The notes: a model not told the origin generated them from the letters alone. A stretch of DNA of 64,000 nt from Amycolatopsis echigonensis (GCF_014174495.1 NZ_JACJHR010000002.1:62001-126000); one strand, 5' to 3'; numbered from the stretch's first letter, positions 43,073 through 51,948 are shown. Translations and numbers: made by a program.

Positions 43073-43906
43073 TCAGCCGGCGCAGTCCTGCGTCTTAGCT
43101 CGGACCTCGATGCTCTGGACCGCACCGTCCGAGTTCAGCGTGAAGTGATACGCCCCCTGGTCACCGGTCGGCGACACGAGCGCGCTCCCCGACTCCGACG
43201 TGCCCGGATAGGTCGCGGTGACCTGGTCCTTCGGCGACCCGTCGCCGACGCCTTCCGGGGTGTGCGCGGTGCCATCAGGCTTCACCGCGACCACGCCGTT
43301 GTCCTGCGACACGACGGCCGTCGCTGCGGGCACCCCGGCACCGCTGACGTCGTAGTAGGTGCAGCCAGCCGACTCTTTCACCGCCGTGAGCTTCATGCCC
43401 TGGTCCGCGAGCTGCTGCTCGGTCATGCCGAGCTTCACCGCGCCCAGGCCGTCCGCGGTCACCAACGCTCCGGACACGGCCTTCGTCGTCGGCGTCGTCT
43501 GCGGCGGCGCCGGCTTCGTGTGGTGCGGACGCGCGGGCGGTGCCGGAAGCTCGGCCGTACCGGGTGCCGATGATTCGACCGGCGCTGGCACCTGCGTCGA
43601 TTCGGCGCTCGACGGCGGCTCAGGCACCGAAGAAGAAGGCATCGCGGGCTGGGCCGAAGCGACCTGGCGGGCGGCGACATCGGTCGCCGCGGGCTGGGTG
43701 CGCAACTGGAGCACCACCAGTCCGGCCGACGCCACCGCGAGGACGCACGCCGCCCCGGCCGCGGACGTCAGGATCCGCTGCCTGCGCCGCCGCCTGCGCG
43801 CGCCCGCCACGATGGCCGACGCGGCGTCCTCGGGTGGCTCCACGGCCAGCCGGTCGTCGGAGAAGAGGGCGCGGAGCCGCTGTTCCAGATCGTCGGGCTG
43901 GCTCAC
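43073..43906 (-). CDS. Membrane partner of SigE-type sigma factor (putative anti-sigma factor)
   Basis: 277 residues from GTG 43906, which overlaps the sigma gene stop (GTGA at 43903-43906). N-terminus DDLEQRLRALFSDDRLAVEP is cytoplasmic and could bind sigma; a basic RRRRRRQR patch precedes one membrane segment (about 51-70). A Pro/Ser/Ala-rich extracytoplasmic spacer follows, then a folded outside domain with Cys near the middle (ESAGCTYYDVSG) and at the end (KTQDCAG). There is no ZAS zinc motif (HxxxCxxC), unlike classical ECF anti-sigma factors. Membrane anti-sigma partners encoded right after the ECF gene are the rule, so the role is likely but not proven. Confidence 0.75.
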   Translation of the reverse strand: MSQPDDLEQRLRALFSDDRLAVEPPEDAASAIVAGARRRRRRQRILTSAAGAACVLAVASAGLVVLQLRTQPAATDVAARQVASAQPAMPSSSVPEPPSSAESTQVPAPVESSAPGTAELPAPPARPHHTKPAPPQTTPTTKAVSGALVTADGLGAVKLGMTEQQLADQGMKLTAVKESAGCTYYDVSGAGVPAATAVVSQDNGVVAVKPDGTAHTPEGVGDGSPKDQVTATYPGTSESGSALVSPTGDQGAYHFTLNSDGAVQSIEVRAKTQDCAG

Positions 43907-44529
43907 CCGGCGTCGCCTCCTTCCTGGTTCCGCAGTTTCGCCCGCAGGGACGCGATCGCCTTGCTCGCTTGGCTTTTCACCGTCCCCTGGCTGATGTCCA
44001 GCGCCTTCGCGATTTCCACTTCGGACAGTCCTTCGTAGTACCGCAGCACCATCACCGTGCGCTGCCGCGGCGGGAGGTCCCGCAGCGCCTGCCACAGCGG
44101 CTCGTGCTCGAAGGGATCCTTCGGCGCGCACGGGCTGGTCTCGGGCAGGTCCGCGACCAGGTTCTCCTTCCTCGTCCGGCGCCAGCGGCTGACGTGCGCG
44201 TTCGCCATCGAACGCCGCACATACGCCAGCGGGTCGCCGGTCTTCTGCTGCACGTACGACCAGCGCGCGCCGATCTTTTCGAGCACGGTCTGGACGAGGT
44301 CGGCGGCATCGTGCGGATTCCCGGTGAGAACGTGGCCGTAGCGGAGCAGCCCGGGCAGGGCCTCGCGCACGAACTCGCCGAAGTCCGTGACGGTGTTGAC
44401 CGCTTCCTCCGCGGAACCTGCCCAGGGTGGATCTCCGCTCGCGAGGGGCAATGCGGCTGCCGTCACCGTATCGCCCCCTCCCCGGATGACCACGTGCAGC
44501 GACGGTTCCTCGTCGTCCCCACCACGCAT
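43903..44529 (-). CDS. SigE-family ECF RNA polymerase sigma factor
   Basis: 208 residues from ATG 44529. After an N-terminal tail of about 45 residues, region 2 reads FGEFVREALPGLLRYGHVLT and DAADLVQTVLEKIGARW, and region 4 (about 150-205) reads LPPRQRTVMVLRYYEGLSEV and EIAKALDISQGTVKSQASKA. This matches the actinobacterial SigE-like (ECF41/SigE-family) sigma factors. It is encoded upstream of a coupled single-pass membrane protein that probably restrains it until a surface signal appears. Confidence 0.88.
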   Translation of the reverse strand: MRGGDDEEPSLHVVIRGGGDTVTAAALPLASGDPPWAGSAEEAVNTVTDFGEFVREALPGLLRYGHVLTGNPHDAADLVQTVLEKIGARWSYVQQKTGDPLAYVRRSMANAHVSRWRRTRKENLVADLPETSPCAPKDPFEHEPLWQALRDLPPRQRTVMVLRYYEGLSEVEIAKALDISQGTVKSQASKAIASLRAKLRNQEGGDAG

Positions 44530-44590
44530 GAGCGCCCCCGAGGGTTGTCCCGTCTCCGTCGCTACTTTCCGTAGCTGTGGACAACTGAGG

Positions 44591-44944
44591 TCAGCGCACG
44601 GAAAGCGACTCGGGCAGCTTCAAGGCGCCGCCGGAGTCAGTGGGGAAATCGTGGACCGCGACCACAGCGTTTCGCGGGAGCGGCCCGTAGATGTGCGGGA
44701 ACAGGATTCCGCGCGGGTCCGGCGGCACGCCGTCCTCCCAGCGGACCGGCGCGTCGACCAGCTTGGGGTCGATTTCCAGCAGCACCAGCCCGGTGCGGCC
44801 GCGGTAAAGCGCGTTGGCGGGCAGGGCGACCGTGCCCGGATCCGAGCAGTGGATGAATCCGACGTCGTCGAGCGAGGGCGCGCGGTATTCGCCGTCGGCG
44901 GGCACCGCGGCCCACTCGTCGCGGGTGCAGATGTGGAGGATCAC
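44591..44944 (-). CDS. DUF952 family protein
   Basis: 117 residues from GTG 44944, giving the family N-terminus ILHICTRDEWAAVPADGEYR; the frame upstream lacks DUF952 sequence. Further motifs: GFIHCSDPGTVALPANALYR and GRTGLVLLEIDPKLV and FPHIYGPLPRNAVV. DUF952 proteins are small, have an ART-like or unknown fold and no settled function. A 17-bp perfect palindrome lies in the 5' untranslated region 13 bases ahead of the start. Confidence 0.85.
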   Translation of the reverse strand: MILHICTRDEWAAVPADGEYRAPSLDDVGFIHCSDPGTVALPANALYRGRTGLVLLEIDPKLVDAPVRWEDGVPPDPRGILFPHIYGPLPRNAVVAVHDFPTDSGGALKLPESLSVR

Positions 44945-44956
44945 GAAGCGATCGTC

Positions 44957-44995
44957 CCACCTGTGGACAACTCGGCCTGAGTTGTCCACAGGTGG
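44957..44995. repeat. 17-bp perfect palindrome with two TTGTCCACA boxes
   Basis: CCACCTGTGGACAACTC (44957-44973) is the exact reverse complement of GAGTTGTCCACAGGTGG (44979-44995), with a GGCCT loop. Each arm contains TTGTCCACA, the actinobacterial DnaA-box form, one per strand and 22 bases apart. It lies between the DUF5926 stop and the DUF952 start, both on the minus strand, so it could act as a terminator or attenuator as well as a protein site. Confidence 0.8.
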
Positions 44996-45000
44996 ATACG

Positions 45001-45876
45001 TCAGCGAATGGTGAGCTGCCGCCCGATCAGACCGTCGCGGGCACGCCGCTCGGCGGCGTTGAGCGGCTCCGAGTCGAGCGACTTGAGGGCCTCGTCCAGC
45101 CGGGCGCCGAGCTGGTCCTTGGGCTCGGCCCATTCCCGGGCGTGCGCCTCGGGGTCGAGGTCCCACACCGGGACGAGCAGGCCGTGCGCGCGGAACGACC
45201 CGGCGTACCGGGTGCCCTCGCCGAGCCCGAGCGTGCCCGCCGCGGACAGTCGCGCAAGCGCTTGCAGCAGCAGGTTCTCCGGTTCCGGGCGGACCCAGCG
45301 CAGGTGCGCCTTCTCGCCGGCGAGCACCCAGTACGCGCCGGAGCCGAGCCGGTCGGTGGGCATGATCGCGGCGTTCGCACGCTCAAGGGACACCGCGACG
45401 TCGCCGGTCGCGTCCGCGTCCTCGGGCAGCCACCACGCGAAGTCGGTGTGGAGGTCGACCTCCAGCTCCGCGCTCGGCACGAGCAGGTCCTGGAGCCGGT
45501 TGCGCTCGTCCGGATCGGTGGGCGACGTCGTGTCCGGCACCGACAGCACATCGCCCGGTTCGGCGTCGAGCAGCCAGCGCAGCGCGCGGCCGAGGTCGCG
45601 GCTGATGTCCGAGGATCGCGTCTGCACCTGCAGCCCCAGGAAGCGCTCGCCGTCCGACCGGACGAACGCCGCGGCGGCCATGGGCAGCACCGTGCCGAGC
45701 GTGACGTCGCCACCGTCGGCGAGCGTGAGCTTCGCCGTGGCCGACGGGACGAACTCGCGCAGCGCGATCAGCTCCGGGCCCGCCGCCAGACCCTCGAACG
45801 GCTGGCCGACGAAGACGTCGCGCACCTTCGGCTTGCGGTCCGGCTTGGGACCCTTCTTACGCGCGCCTTTACCCAT
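45001..45876 (-). CDS. DUF5926 family protein
   Basis: 291 residues from ATG 45876. Basic N-terminus (MGKGARKKGPKPDRKPKVRD) leads into VFVGQPFEGLAAGPELIALR, typical of the actinobacterial DUF5926 family. The middle and C-terminal parts carry FAWWLPEDADATGDVAVSLE and RAHGLLVPVWDLDPEAHARE. No membrane segment or signal peptide; the basic N-terminus could contact nucleic acid or ribosomes, but this is not known. It diverges from the cytochrome P450 gene over 76 bases. Confidence 0.82.
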   Translation of the reverse strand: MGKGARKKGPKPDRKPKVRDVFVGQPFEGLAAGPELIALREFVPSATAKLTLADGGDVTLGTVLPMAAAAFVRSDGERFLGLQVQTRSSDISRDLGRALRWLLDAEPGDVLSVPDTTSPTDPDERNRLQDLLVPSAELEVDLHTDFAWWLPEDADATGDVAVSLERANAAIMPTDRLGSGAYWVLAGEKAHLRWVRPEPENLLLQALARLSAAGTLGLGEGTRYAGSFRAHGLLVPVWDLDPEAHAREWAEPKDQLGARLDEALKSLDSEPLNAAERRARDGLIGRQLTIR

Positions 45877-45952
45877 TTCAGCCTCCTTGGAACTCGGTGT
45901 CAGACGCTATCGAAGGGACCGGCCGCCCAGGCTCGCGGGTTAGAGTCAGCTC

Positions 45953-47107
45953 GTGTTCGACCCTCGCGATCCCGCTTTCCTCGCCGACCCGTATCCCGCG
46001 TTCGCCGCGCTGCGCGCCGAAGGCGAGGTGCACCAGCACGACGGCCTCGGCATCGCGATCACGGTTTCGCACGCCGCGTCCGCCGCCGTGCTCCGGCACC
46101 GCGGACTCGGCCGCATCTGGACCGACGCGCAACCGCTCGAACGGTTCGCGTCGTTCAACCTGTTGCACCGCAACTCGTTGCTGGAGAACGAACCGCCCGC
46201 GCACACCCGCCTGCGCCGCGTCATCGCGGGCGAGTTCGGCCGGGGCCACGTGCAACGGCTGCGTCCGATGGTCGCGGAACTCGCGGAGTCCATGGTGGAC
46301 ACTCTGGCCGCGAAAATCGCCGCCGACGGAAGCGCGGACCTGCTCGAACACCTCGCGCAGCCGCTGCCGGTCGCGGTCATCGCCGAACTGCTCGGCGTCC
46401 CTACGTCGGACGGCTCGCAGCTGGTGACGTGGAGCAACGCCATCGTGAAGATGTACGAATACGGCCTGTCGGAGGAAGGCCGCGACGCCGCCGAGCAAGC
46501 CGCGGCCGATTTCGTGGCGTACCTTCGCGACGTCGTCGCTGGCTCCCCGCGCGGGATCGTCCGCGACCTGACCGCGAGCGAACTGACCCCCGACGAGGTC
46601 GTCGCCACCGCGGTACTGCTCCTGATGGCCGGACACGAGGCGACGGTGAACGTGATCGGCAACGGGGTGACCGCGCTGCTCACCCACCGCACGGAATGGG
46701 AGCGGCTGAGGTCCGACCCCACGTTGCTGGACTCGGCTGTGGAAGAACTGATCCGCTTCGACTCGCCGTTGCAGTTGTTCGAGCGCACGGCGACCGAGGA
46801 CGTGGAAATCGCCGGTTATCGGGTGGCGAAGGGCTCGAAGATCGGTGCGCTGCTGGGTGCCGCGGCGCGCGACCCGAAGGTGTTCGACGCCCCGGACACC
46901 CTGGACGTGGGCCGGTCGCCGAACGCACATCTCGGGTTCGGGATGGGGATCCATTACTGCGTCGGGGCACCGCTGGCCCGGGTGGAGATCGCGGCCGCGT
47001 TGACGGCATTGACGAAGCGGCTGCCGGACCTGCGGCTGGCCGCGGAGCCGGAGCGGAGGCCGGAATTCGTGATCCGGGGACTGCGGACTTTGCCGGTGAC
47101 TGCCTGA
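45953..47107 (+). CDS. Cytochrome P450
   Basis: 384 residues from GTG 45953. P450 signatures in order: the helix-C region NEPPAHTRLRRVIAGEF, the I-helix oxygen-binding motif LLMAGHEATVNV (AGxE/D-T replaced here by AGHEA-T), the K-helix ExxR in EELIRFDSPLQ, and the haem-binding loop LGFGMGIHYCVGAPLAR with the axial Cys. Class I bacterial enzyme without membrane anchor; needs ferredoxin and a reductase, neither of which is adjacent. Substrate unknown. Confidence 0.92.
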   Translation: MFDPRDPAFLADPYPAFAALRAEGEVHQHDGLGIAITVSHAASAAVLRHRGLGRIWTDAQPLERFASFNLLHRNSLLENEPPAHTRLRRVIAGEFGRGHVQRLRPMVAELAESMVDTLAAKIAADGSADLLEHLAQPLPVAVIAELLGVPTSDGSQLVTWSNAIVKMYEYGLSEEGRDAAEQAAADFVAYLRDVVAGSPRGIVRDLTASELTPDEVVATAVLLLMAGHEATVNVIGNGVTALLTHRTEWERLRSDPTLLDSAVEELIRFDSPLQLFERTATEDVEIAGYRVAKGSKIGALLGAAARDPKVFDAPDTLDVGRSPNAHLGFGMGIHYCVGAPLARVEIAAALTALTKRLPDLRLAAEPERRPEFVIRGLRTLPVTA

Positions 47108-47310
47108 CCTGCGCGGTTCGGGTGGCAAGTGCTGCATAATCGCGCCGCTGCGGGCCGGAATCGGCGCTGACCGGTTCTTGGAGCCGGGGTACAGGAAGGC
47201 CCCATGCCACTCGGAAGCAGGCCGCGTACCCGCCCGGTCTGCGGACGGCAGGACCACATACCGAGGACACCCCCGCAAACCAGCAAACGGCCCAGCAACC
47301 CGCCCCGCTC

Positions 47311-48126
47311 TCACCGCAAGCCCGCGAACAAGTCGTCCTCCACTCCGGGGCCGATCTCGACGGGGCCGTTCGTGCGGGCCAGGTGGTAGTCCTCCCACGG
47401 CCAGGCCTTCCGCTCGATCTCGCGTGAGTGCGCGAAAAACGGATGCCCCGGGTCCATCTGCGTGGCGTGCGCGCGCAACGCGGCATCCCGGGTCGCGAAG
47501 TATTCCTCGCAGCGGATGCGGGTGGTCACGGTCAGGACGTCAGTCGGCGGCAGTTCTTCCAGAACCGGACCCATCAACGACTCTTCACCCGCGGCGAGGG
47601 TCGCTTCGTGCATGGCTTCGAACCAGGATCGGCTGAGCGTGGCCAGGTAGTAGAGCTTGCGTGGGGTGCCGTCGTCGGACTCCTCGAACGCCGCGGTCGT
47701 GACCTCGTGCGTGCGGATGTGGTCCGGGTGTGGATAACCGCCGGTCTCGTCATAGGTGACGACCACCTGTGGACGGAATTCCCACATCAGTTCCAGCAGT
47801 GGTTTTGTCGCTTCTGCCAAAGGAATCCGCGCGAAGCTTCCGGCCGGGGACGGCTCGTCCATACCCGAGTCCGCATGGCCGAGGAATGTTTGGCGGATGC
47901 CGAGAATCCTTGCCGCATCAGCCATTTCCCGGCGACGGATGGCGGGCAGATCCCGTCGGATGTCTTCTCGGTCCAAAGTGGGGTTGAGTACATCGCCGCG
48001 TTCGCCGCCGGTGCAGGTGGCTACGAGGACGTCCACGCCCTCGGCTGCGTAGCGGGCCAGGGTCGCGGCGCCTTTGCTTGATTCGTCATCGGGATGGGCG
48101 TGCACGGCCAAGAGGCGAAGCGTCAT
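47311..48126 (-). CDS. mca: Mycothiol conjugate amidase
   Basis: 271 residues from ATG 48126, slightly shorter than M. tuberculosis Mca. LmbE/PIG-L fold: the zinc motif HAHPDDESSKGAAT at the N-terminus, ATCTGGERGDVLNP, and the second ligand pair in YPHPDHIRTHEV. Mca cleaves mycothiol S-conjugates to a mercapturate and GlcN-Ins, a detoxification step; MshB, the related biosynthetic deacetylase, has a different C-terminus. ATG overlaps the stop of the MFS gene by four bases (ATGA), so the two are coupled: conjugate cleavage plus export. Confidence 0.88.
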   Translation of the reverse strand: MTLRLLAVHAHPDDESSKGAATLARYAAEGVDVLVATCTGGERGDVLNPTLDREDIRRDLPAIRRREMADAARILGIRQTFLGHADSGMDEPSPAGSFARIPLAEATKPLLELMWEFRPQVVVTYDETGGYPHPDHIRTHEVTTAAFEESDDGTPRKLYYLATLSRSWFEAMHEATLAAGEESLMGPVLEELPPTDVLTVTTRIRCEEYFATRDAALRAHATQMDPGHPFFAHSREIERKAWPWEDYHLARTNGPVEIGPGVEDDLFAGLR

Positions 48127-49472
48127 GCGCGAGTTCCTTTCGGGAAGAAGAGGGCGGGGATAAAGCTCAGCAGGGAAAGGCCGAGTGCCCAGGTGAAGGT
48201 CGTGCCGAACGCGGCGGCACCCCGCGGCTGCGCGTGCAGGACAGCGACGAGAAGCGCCGTGCCGAGCGAGCCGCCGATGCGGTTGACGACGTTGATCGCG
48301 CTCGCCGCACGCGGGATCCGACTGCGTTCCAGTGAGGTGTAGAGCATCGTCATGCCGGGAGTGGTCGTCGCGCCTAGGCCGAACCCACGGATCAGCAACG
48401 AAACTGTCAACAGGGCCGGGCTTGGGGAATCGCCGAGTTGCGTGAAGGCGATCGTGCCTACGAGCGACAACGCGATGCCGGTGAGCATGACTGCTCGCGA
48501 GCCAAAGCGGTCCAACAGTCTTCCGCCTGCGATGAGGACAACGGCGGAGCCGAGGGCTTGTGGCGCGAGCAGAAGTCCGGCGGCGAGCACGGACGTGTGC
48601 TGGATTTGCTGGTAGTAAAGCGGAAGCAGCAGCATCGAACTGTACAGGGACGCGCCAAGCAGGAAGGTGCTCGCGCTCGCGACGGTAAAAGCCTTGTGCG
48701 CGAACAACTTCAGGTCAAGCAGCGGCGCATGCGCACGACGAGCGTGCCAGGCGTAAGCGAGCAGCAACATCGCGCCGGCGAGGGCGAAGGCGGGGGAACC
48801 TTCGCCTAGGCCGTAACCGAGCGCGCCGAGACCAGGCGGGAGCAGCAGGAGCCCGCGGAGGTCCAGCGGATCACGCGTGCCAGCGGGGTTTTCGCGCGGC
48901 AGCACCCGGACGGCGAGCAGCAGAGTGACGACGCCGAACGGCACGATCCCGAAGAACAGCCAGCGCCAGCCCAGGTCCTGGACGAGCGCGCCGCCGAGCA
49001 TCGGGCCGAGCACCGGCGCGACGGTCGCGGGCAGCGTGACCATGCCGATCATCCGGCCCAGCCGAGGACCGGCCGCCTGCGCGAAAATCGCCTGGCCGAC
49101 CGGTTGCATGAGACCGCCGCCGAGCCCGTGCAGCACGCGGAACGCGATCAGCGCCGGAGCCGACCAGGCGAATCCGCACAGCACCGTCCCCAGCGTGAAC
49201 AGCCCGACGGCCGCGATCCACACCTGACGGCCGCCGAACCGGTCGGAAAGCCACCCGGACAGCGGGATGGTGAACGAGGCGGCCAGCAGGTACGCGCTGG
49301 CCACCCACTGCACGGTCGGCAGCGAACTGTCCAGGTCACGCGCCATCACGCCGATGCCGACCGACACGATCGTCGCGTCGAGGATCGACAGCACCGCGCC
49401 CAGGATCAGGACCCCGCCGAGCCGGCGAAGCCCGGAATCGGAGACCGGAGCCACCGGAAGCCGCGTGGTCAT
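48123..49472 (-). CDS. DHA2-family MFS drug exporter (EmrB/QacA-like)
   Basis: 449 residues with about 12-14 membrane segments. DHA2/MFS motifs: GAVLSILDATIVSVGIGVM (motif D1), LSGWLSDRFGGRQVW (motif A), and GPMLGGALVQDLGWRWLFFG (motif C, typical of drug:proton antiporters). It pumps drugs out with proton motive force. It is followed by a coupled mca gene and diverges from a TetR gene, with three operator-like palindromes in the 96-base gap. Confidence 0.9.
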   Translation of the reverse strand: MTTRLPVAPVSDSGLRRLGGVLILGAVLSILDATIVSVGIGVMARDLDSSLPTVQWVASAYLLAASFTIPLSGWLSDRFGGRQVWIAAVGLFTLGTVLCGFAWSAPALIAFRVLHGLGGGLMQPVGQAIFAQAAGPRLGRMIGMVTLPATVAPVLGPMLGGALVQDLGWRWLFFGIVPFGVVTLLLAVRVLPRENPAGTRDPLDLRGLLLLPPGLGALGYGLGEGSPAFALAGAMLLLAYAWHARRAHAPLLDLKLFAHKAFTVASASTFLLGASLYSSMLLLPLYYQQIQHTSVLAAGLLLAPQALGSAVVLIAGGRLLDRFGSRAVMLTGIALSLVGTIAFTQLGDSPSPALLTVSLLIRGFGLGATTTPGMTMLYTSLERSRIPRAASAINVVNRIGGSLGTALLVAVLHAQPRGAAAFGTTFTWALGLSLLSFIPALFFPKGTRA

Positions 49473-49488
49473 CGCAGCACCCCCTTCA

Positions 49489-49555
49489 CTAGGTCGGACC
49501 TGAGATTAGGTCGAACCCAGTTAATGGGTCAAGCACAAATTTAGGTCCGACCTAG
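49489..49555. promoter_or_regulatory. Multi-palindrome operator between MFS exporter and TetR genes
   Basis: CTAGGTCGGACCT (49489-49501) is the exact reverse complement of AGGTCCGACCTAG (49543-49555), and each contains the short palindrome AGGTC-N-GACCT. A degenerate third copy, AGGTCGAACC, lies at 49508-49517, and ACCCA-GTTAA-TGGGT at 49515-49529 is a further palindrome. The sites cover most of the divergent promoter region between starts at 49472 and 49569, the expected place for a TetR repressor. Confidence 0.82.
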
Positions 49556-49568
49556 TACACTGGCCGAC

Positions 49569-50171
49569 GTGAGCCTCAGGGAGCAGAAGAAGCTGGAGAC
49601 GCGGCAGACGATCTCGGCGGTCGCGACCCGGCTGTTCATCCAGCGCGGGTTCGACCAGGTGACGATCGCCGAGGTCGCGGAGGCGGCGCGGGTCGCCAAG
49701 ATGACCGTGACCAATCACTTCAGCCGGAAGGAAGACCTGGTCTTCGACATCCGGACGGACTTCGTGGACTGGCCGGCGAACCTGGTCCGAGCCAATCCGG
49801 AAACGCCGGCGCTGGTCGCCGTCCGGGACGGATGCTTCGCGGAGCTGGACAAGGCGGGCCCGATGCTCGGGTTCGCGGACGTGTCCTTCGTGCGGATGGT
49901 GCGGCAAAGCGAACGGCTCACGTCCGCGCTCCGGGACATGCACGTCGACCGGGAAACCCAGCTCGTCGCCGCGCTGCTGGACCGGCATCCGGACCGCGAA
50001 ATGCTGTCGCGGACGGCCGGGGCGCATCTCACGTCAGTGCTGCGGCTTCTTCTCGACGACGTCTGGCAGCTGACCTGGCAGGACGTCAAACTGGACGACC
50101 TGGTGGAGCAGATCCGGGATTCCGCGGCGGTCGCGTTCGGCCAGCTGGAACCGGCGCTCGGCGACCTCTAA
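49569..50171 (+). CDS. TetR-family transcriptional regulator
   Basis: 200 residues from GTG 49569. N-terminal TetR HTH about 8-58 (LETRQTISAVATRLFIQRGF, DQVTIAEVAEAARVAKMTVT, NHFSRKEDLVF) followed by a helical ligand-binding domain. Being divergent from the exporter and flanked by palindromes at 49489-49555, it should repress the exporter-mca pair and itself until a toxic substrate binds. Its stop TAA shares three bases with the TAG of the convergent DUF4328 gene (CTAA at 50168-50171). Confidence 0.92.
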   Translation: MSLREQKKLETRQTISAVATRLFIQRGFDQVTIAEVAEAARVAKMTVTNHFSRKEDLVFDIRTDFVDWPANLVRANPETPALVAVRDGCFAELDKAGPMLGFADVSFVRMVRQSERLTSALRDMHVDRETQLVAALLDRHPDREMLSRTAGAHLTSVLRLLLDDVWQLTWQDVKLDDLVEQIRDSAAVAFGQLEPALGDL

Positions 50172-51544
50172 CGCGCGGCGCCGACCGGACGCGCGGTCCG
50201 CAGCTCCGGCTCCGGCGCGCCCTCGATCTTGAGCACGCGGAGGTCGCGCAGCCGTTCCGGGGCGATCGGCATCAGCAGATGCGAGAACCGCCGGATCACG
50301 AGCGCGGTGACGATCGCGAGCGCGGCCGCGGTCAGGTCGGTGAGCGCGACCAGCAGGACGCTGTCCGCCATCGCCTGCACGCCCGGCCGCATCCGCCAGA
50401 TGATCGTGACGATCAGCAGGACCCAGTTCGCCAGCCACGCGCCCCACCAGCCCAGCACCAGCCGTGAGGGCTTCGGCCGCTGGTCACGCGGACGGCGGAG
50501 GACGGCGTGCTCCAGCTCGCTGACCACGGACAACGCGAGCGGCAGATTCACGATCGGCACCAGCACGCTCACGAGCACCTGCCAGACCGGCCGCGGCGGC
50601 GCTTCCCCCGCCTCGTCGGCAGCGGCTTGCCGGGCGACCAGCAGCCACCAGACCGAGAGCCCCGCGGGAAGCAGCGAAAAGATCGTGGTGAGCAGCCCAG
50701 CGAGCATCACAAAGGCGTCGGAGAACTCGACCACGCTGGAGTTCAGCGCGGAATCGCGGCTCTCCACGAGAAGTGCGTACCGCCAGATTTCCGCCGCCGC
50801 CGCGGTCACGGCGAGGACGGCGAACGTCCAGAGGATTGTCGTAAGGCTCCGTGCGAGCACCGGAATGCGGTCGAGCGGCCGGATCTCGCCGGACGCGGTG
50901 CCGGGCACGGTCGTCGGACGGCGCCAGGTCAGGTTCGGGAAGCCCCAGCGCGGCGGCACCGGATAGGACGGCGGACCGGAGTAGGGCGTCGCGGGCACGG
51001 CGCGGCGACGGCGGACGGCACTTGGCGGCGGGGACGCGACCCAGCGCAGTTTGGCCGCTCGTTTCGGCGGGCTCGGCTGCTGCTGTTGCTGCGCGGGCCG
51101 GTGGATCGCGCCTTGCGGAGCAGCGGTGAACGGACGCGGGTACGCCGGATGCTGCGGATAGGCCTGCGCTGGGTACTGCTGCGGGTACGGATTGGCGAAC
51201 TGCTGGCCAGGATGCGCCTGCGGCGGTGCCCAATAACCAGGCGGCGGCGTACCCGGCCGGGCCGCCATACCACCGGGTTGCGGAGGAAAGCCCGGCTGAG
51301 CCGGATTGCCTGGCCGAGCATCCGCGCCGCCAGGCTGAGCGGGAGGCGGCTGCCCGCCCGGCGGTGGAGCCGAAGCCCAGCCAGGTCCGTTCACCGGCGC
51401 GGCACCCGCAGGTCCTTCGTGGCCCGGAGCGGACTCGCGCCCGCCATTAGCTGGCCCAGCGTTCCCTTTCTCCCGGCCAAAGCCAGGCACGAACGACGCC
51501 GGATCCGAGGATTCCGGCGGCTCGGGAACAGACTGGGCAGGCAT
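50168..51544 (-). CDS. DUF4328 membrane protein with long Pro-rich N-terminus
   Basis: 458 residues from ATG 51544. About 190 residues of Pro/Gly/Gln/Ala low complexity (repeats such as PPPGYWAPPQAHPG, YPQQYPAQAYPQHPAYP) precede a DUF4328 domain (about 230-430) with four membrane segments: LVGRV-free core VLARSLTTILWTFAVLA, DAFVMLAGLLTTIFSLLPAG, and WWGAWLANWVLLIVTIIW. DUF4328 is of unknown function, common in Actinobacteria. The Pro-rich part would be cytoplasmic. Rhodanese precedes it closely (3 bases), possibly cotranscribed. Confidence 0.85.
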   Translation of the reverse strand: MPAQSVPEPPESSDPASFVPGFGREKGNAGPANGGRESAPGHEGPAGAAPVNGPGWASAPPPGGQPPPAQPGGADARPGNPAQPGFPPQPGGMAARPGTPPPGYWAPPQAHPGQQFANPYPQQYPAQAYPQHPAYPRPFTAAPQGAIHRPAQQQQQPSPPKRAAKLRWVASPPPSAVRRRRAVPATPYSGPPSYPVPPRWGFPNLTWRRPTTVPGTASGEIRPLDRIPVLARSLTTILWTFAVLAVTAAAAEIWRYALLVESRDSALNSSVVEFSDAFVMLAGLLTTIFSLLPAGLSVWWLLVARQAAADEAGEAPPRPVWQVLVSVLVPIVNLPLALSVVSELEHAVLRRPRDQRPKPSRLVLGWWGAWLANWVLLIVTIIWRMRPGVQAMADSVLLVALTDLTAAALAIVTALVIRRFSHLLMPIAPERLRDLRVLKIEGAPEPELRTARPVGAAR

Positions 51545-51547
51545 CCG

Positions 51548-51904
51548 TCAGAGAACCTCGGGTTCAGCGTCGGGGTTATCGCTCACCATGCGGCGGCCTT
51601 CGCGGGCCCAGGCGCCCATTCCGCCCGCGACGTTGACCGCGTCCCAGCCGCTCGCGTTCAGCCAGGCCGTGGCTCGTGCCGAACGGCCGCCGGAGCGGCA
51701 GATCACGTAGACCGGATTGTCCTCGGGGAATTCAGCGAGTTCGCCGACCCGCGCGGGCAGTTCGCCGAGCGGGATGTGCACCGCGGCGGGGGCGTGCCCG
51801 GCGGCCCACTCGTCGTCCTCGCGGACGTCGAGCAGTGCCACGTCCGCGGGCAGGTCGCGGACTTCAGCGGTCGGAATTTCAGCAGGGCTCACCACAGGTT
51901 CCAT
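51548..51904 (-). CDS. Rhodanese-like sulfurtransferase
   Basis: 118 residues, one rhodanese domain. Motifs: VALLDVREDDEWAAGHAPAA near the N-terminus and the active-site loop VYVICRSGGRSARA with catalytic Cys69. Single-domain rhodaneses move sulfane sulfur (thiosulfate or persulfide). It ends three bases upstream of the DUF4328 gene start on the same strand, so they are probably one transcript. Confidence 0.92.
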   Translation of the reverse strand: MEPVVSPAEIPTAEVRDLPADVALLDVREDDEWAAGHAPAAVHIPLGELPARVGELAEFPEDNPVYVICRSGGRSARATAWLNASGWDAVNVAGGMGAWAREGRRMVSDNPDAEPEVL

Positions 51905-51948
51905 GCTCCCATGTCAGGACGTTGTACGCGCGTGAGGAACGCTAACCG

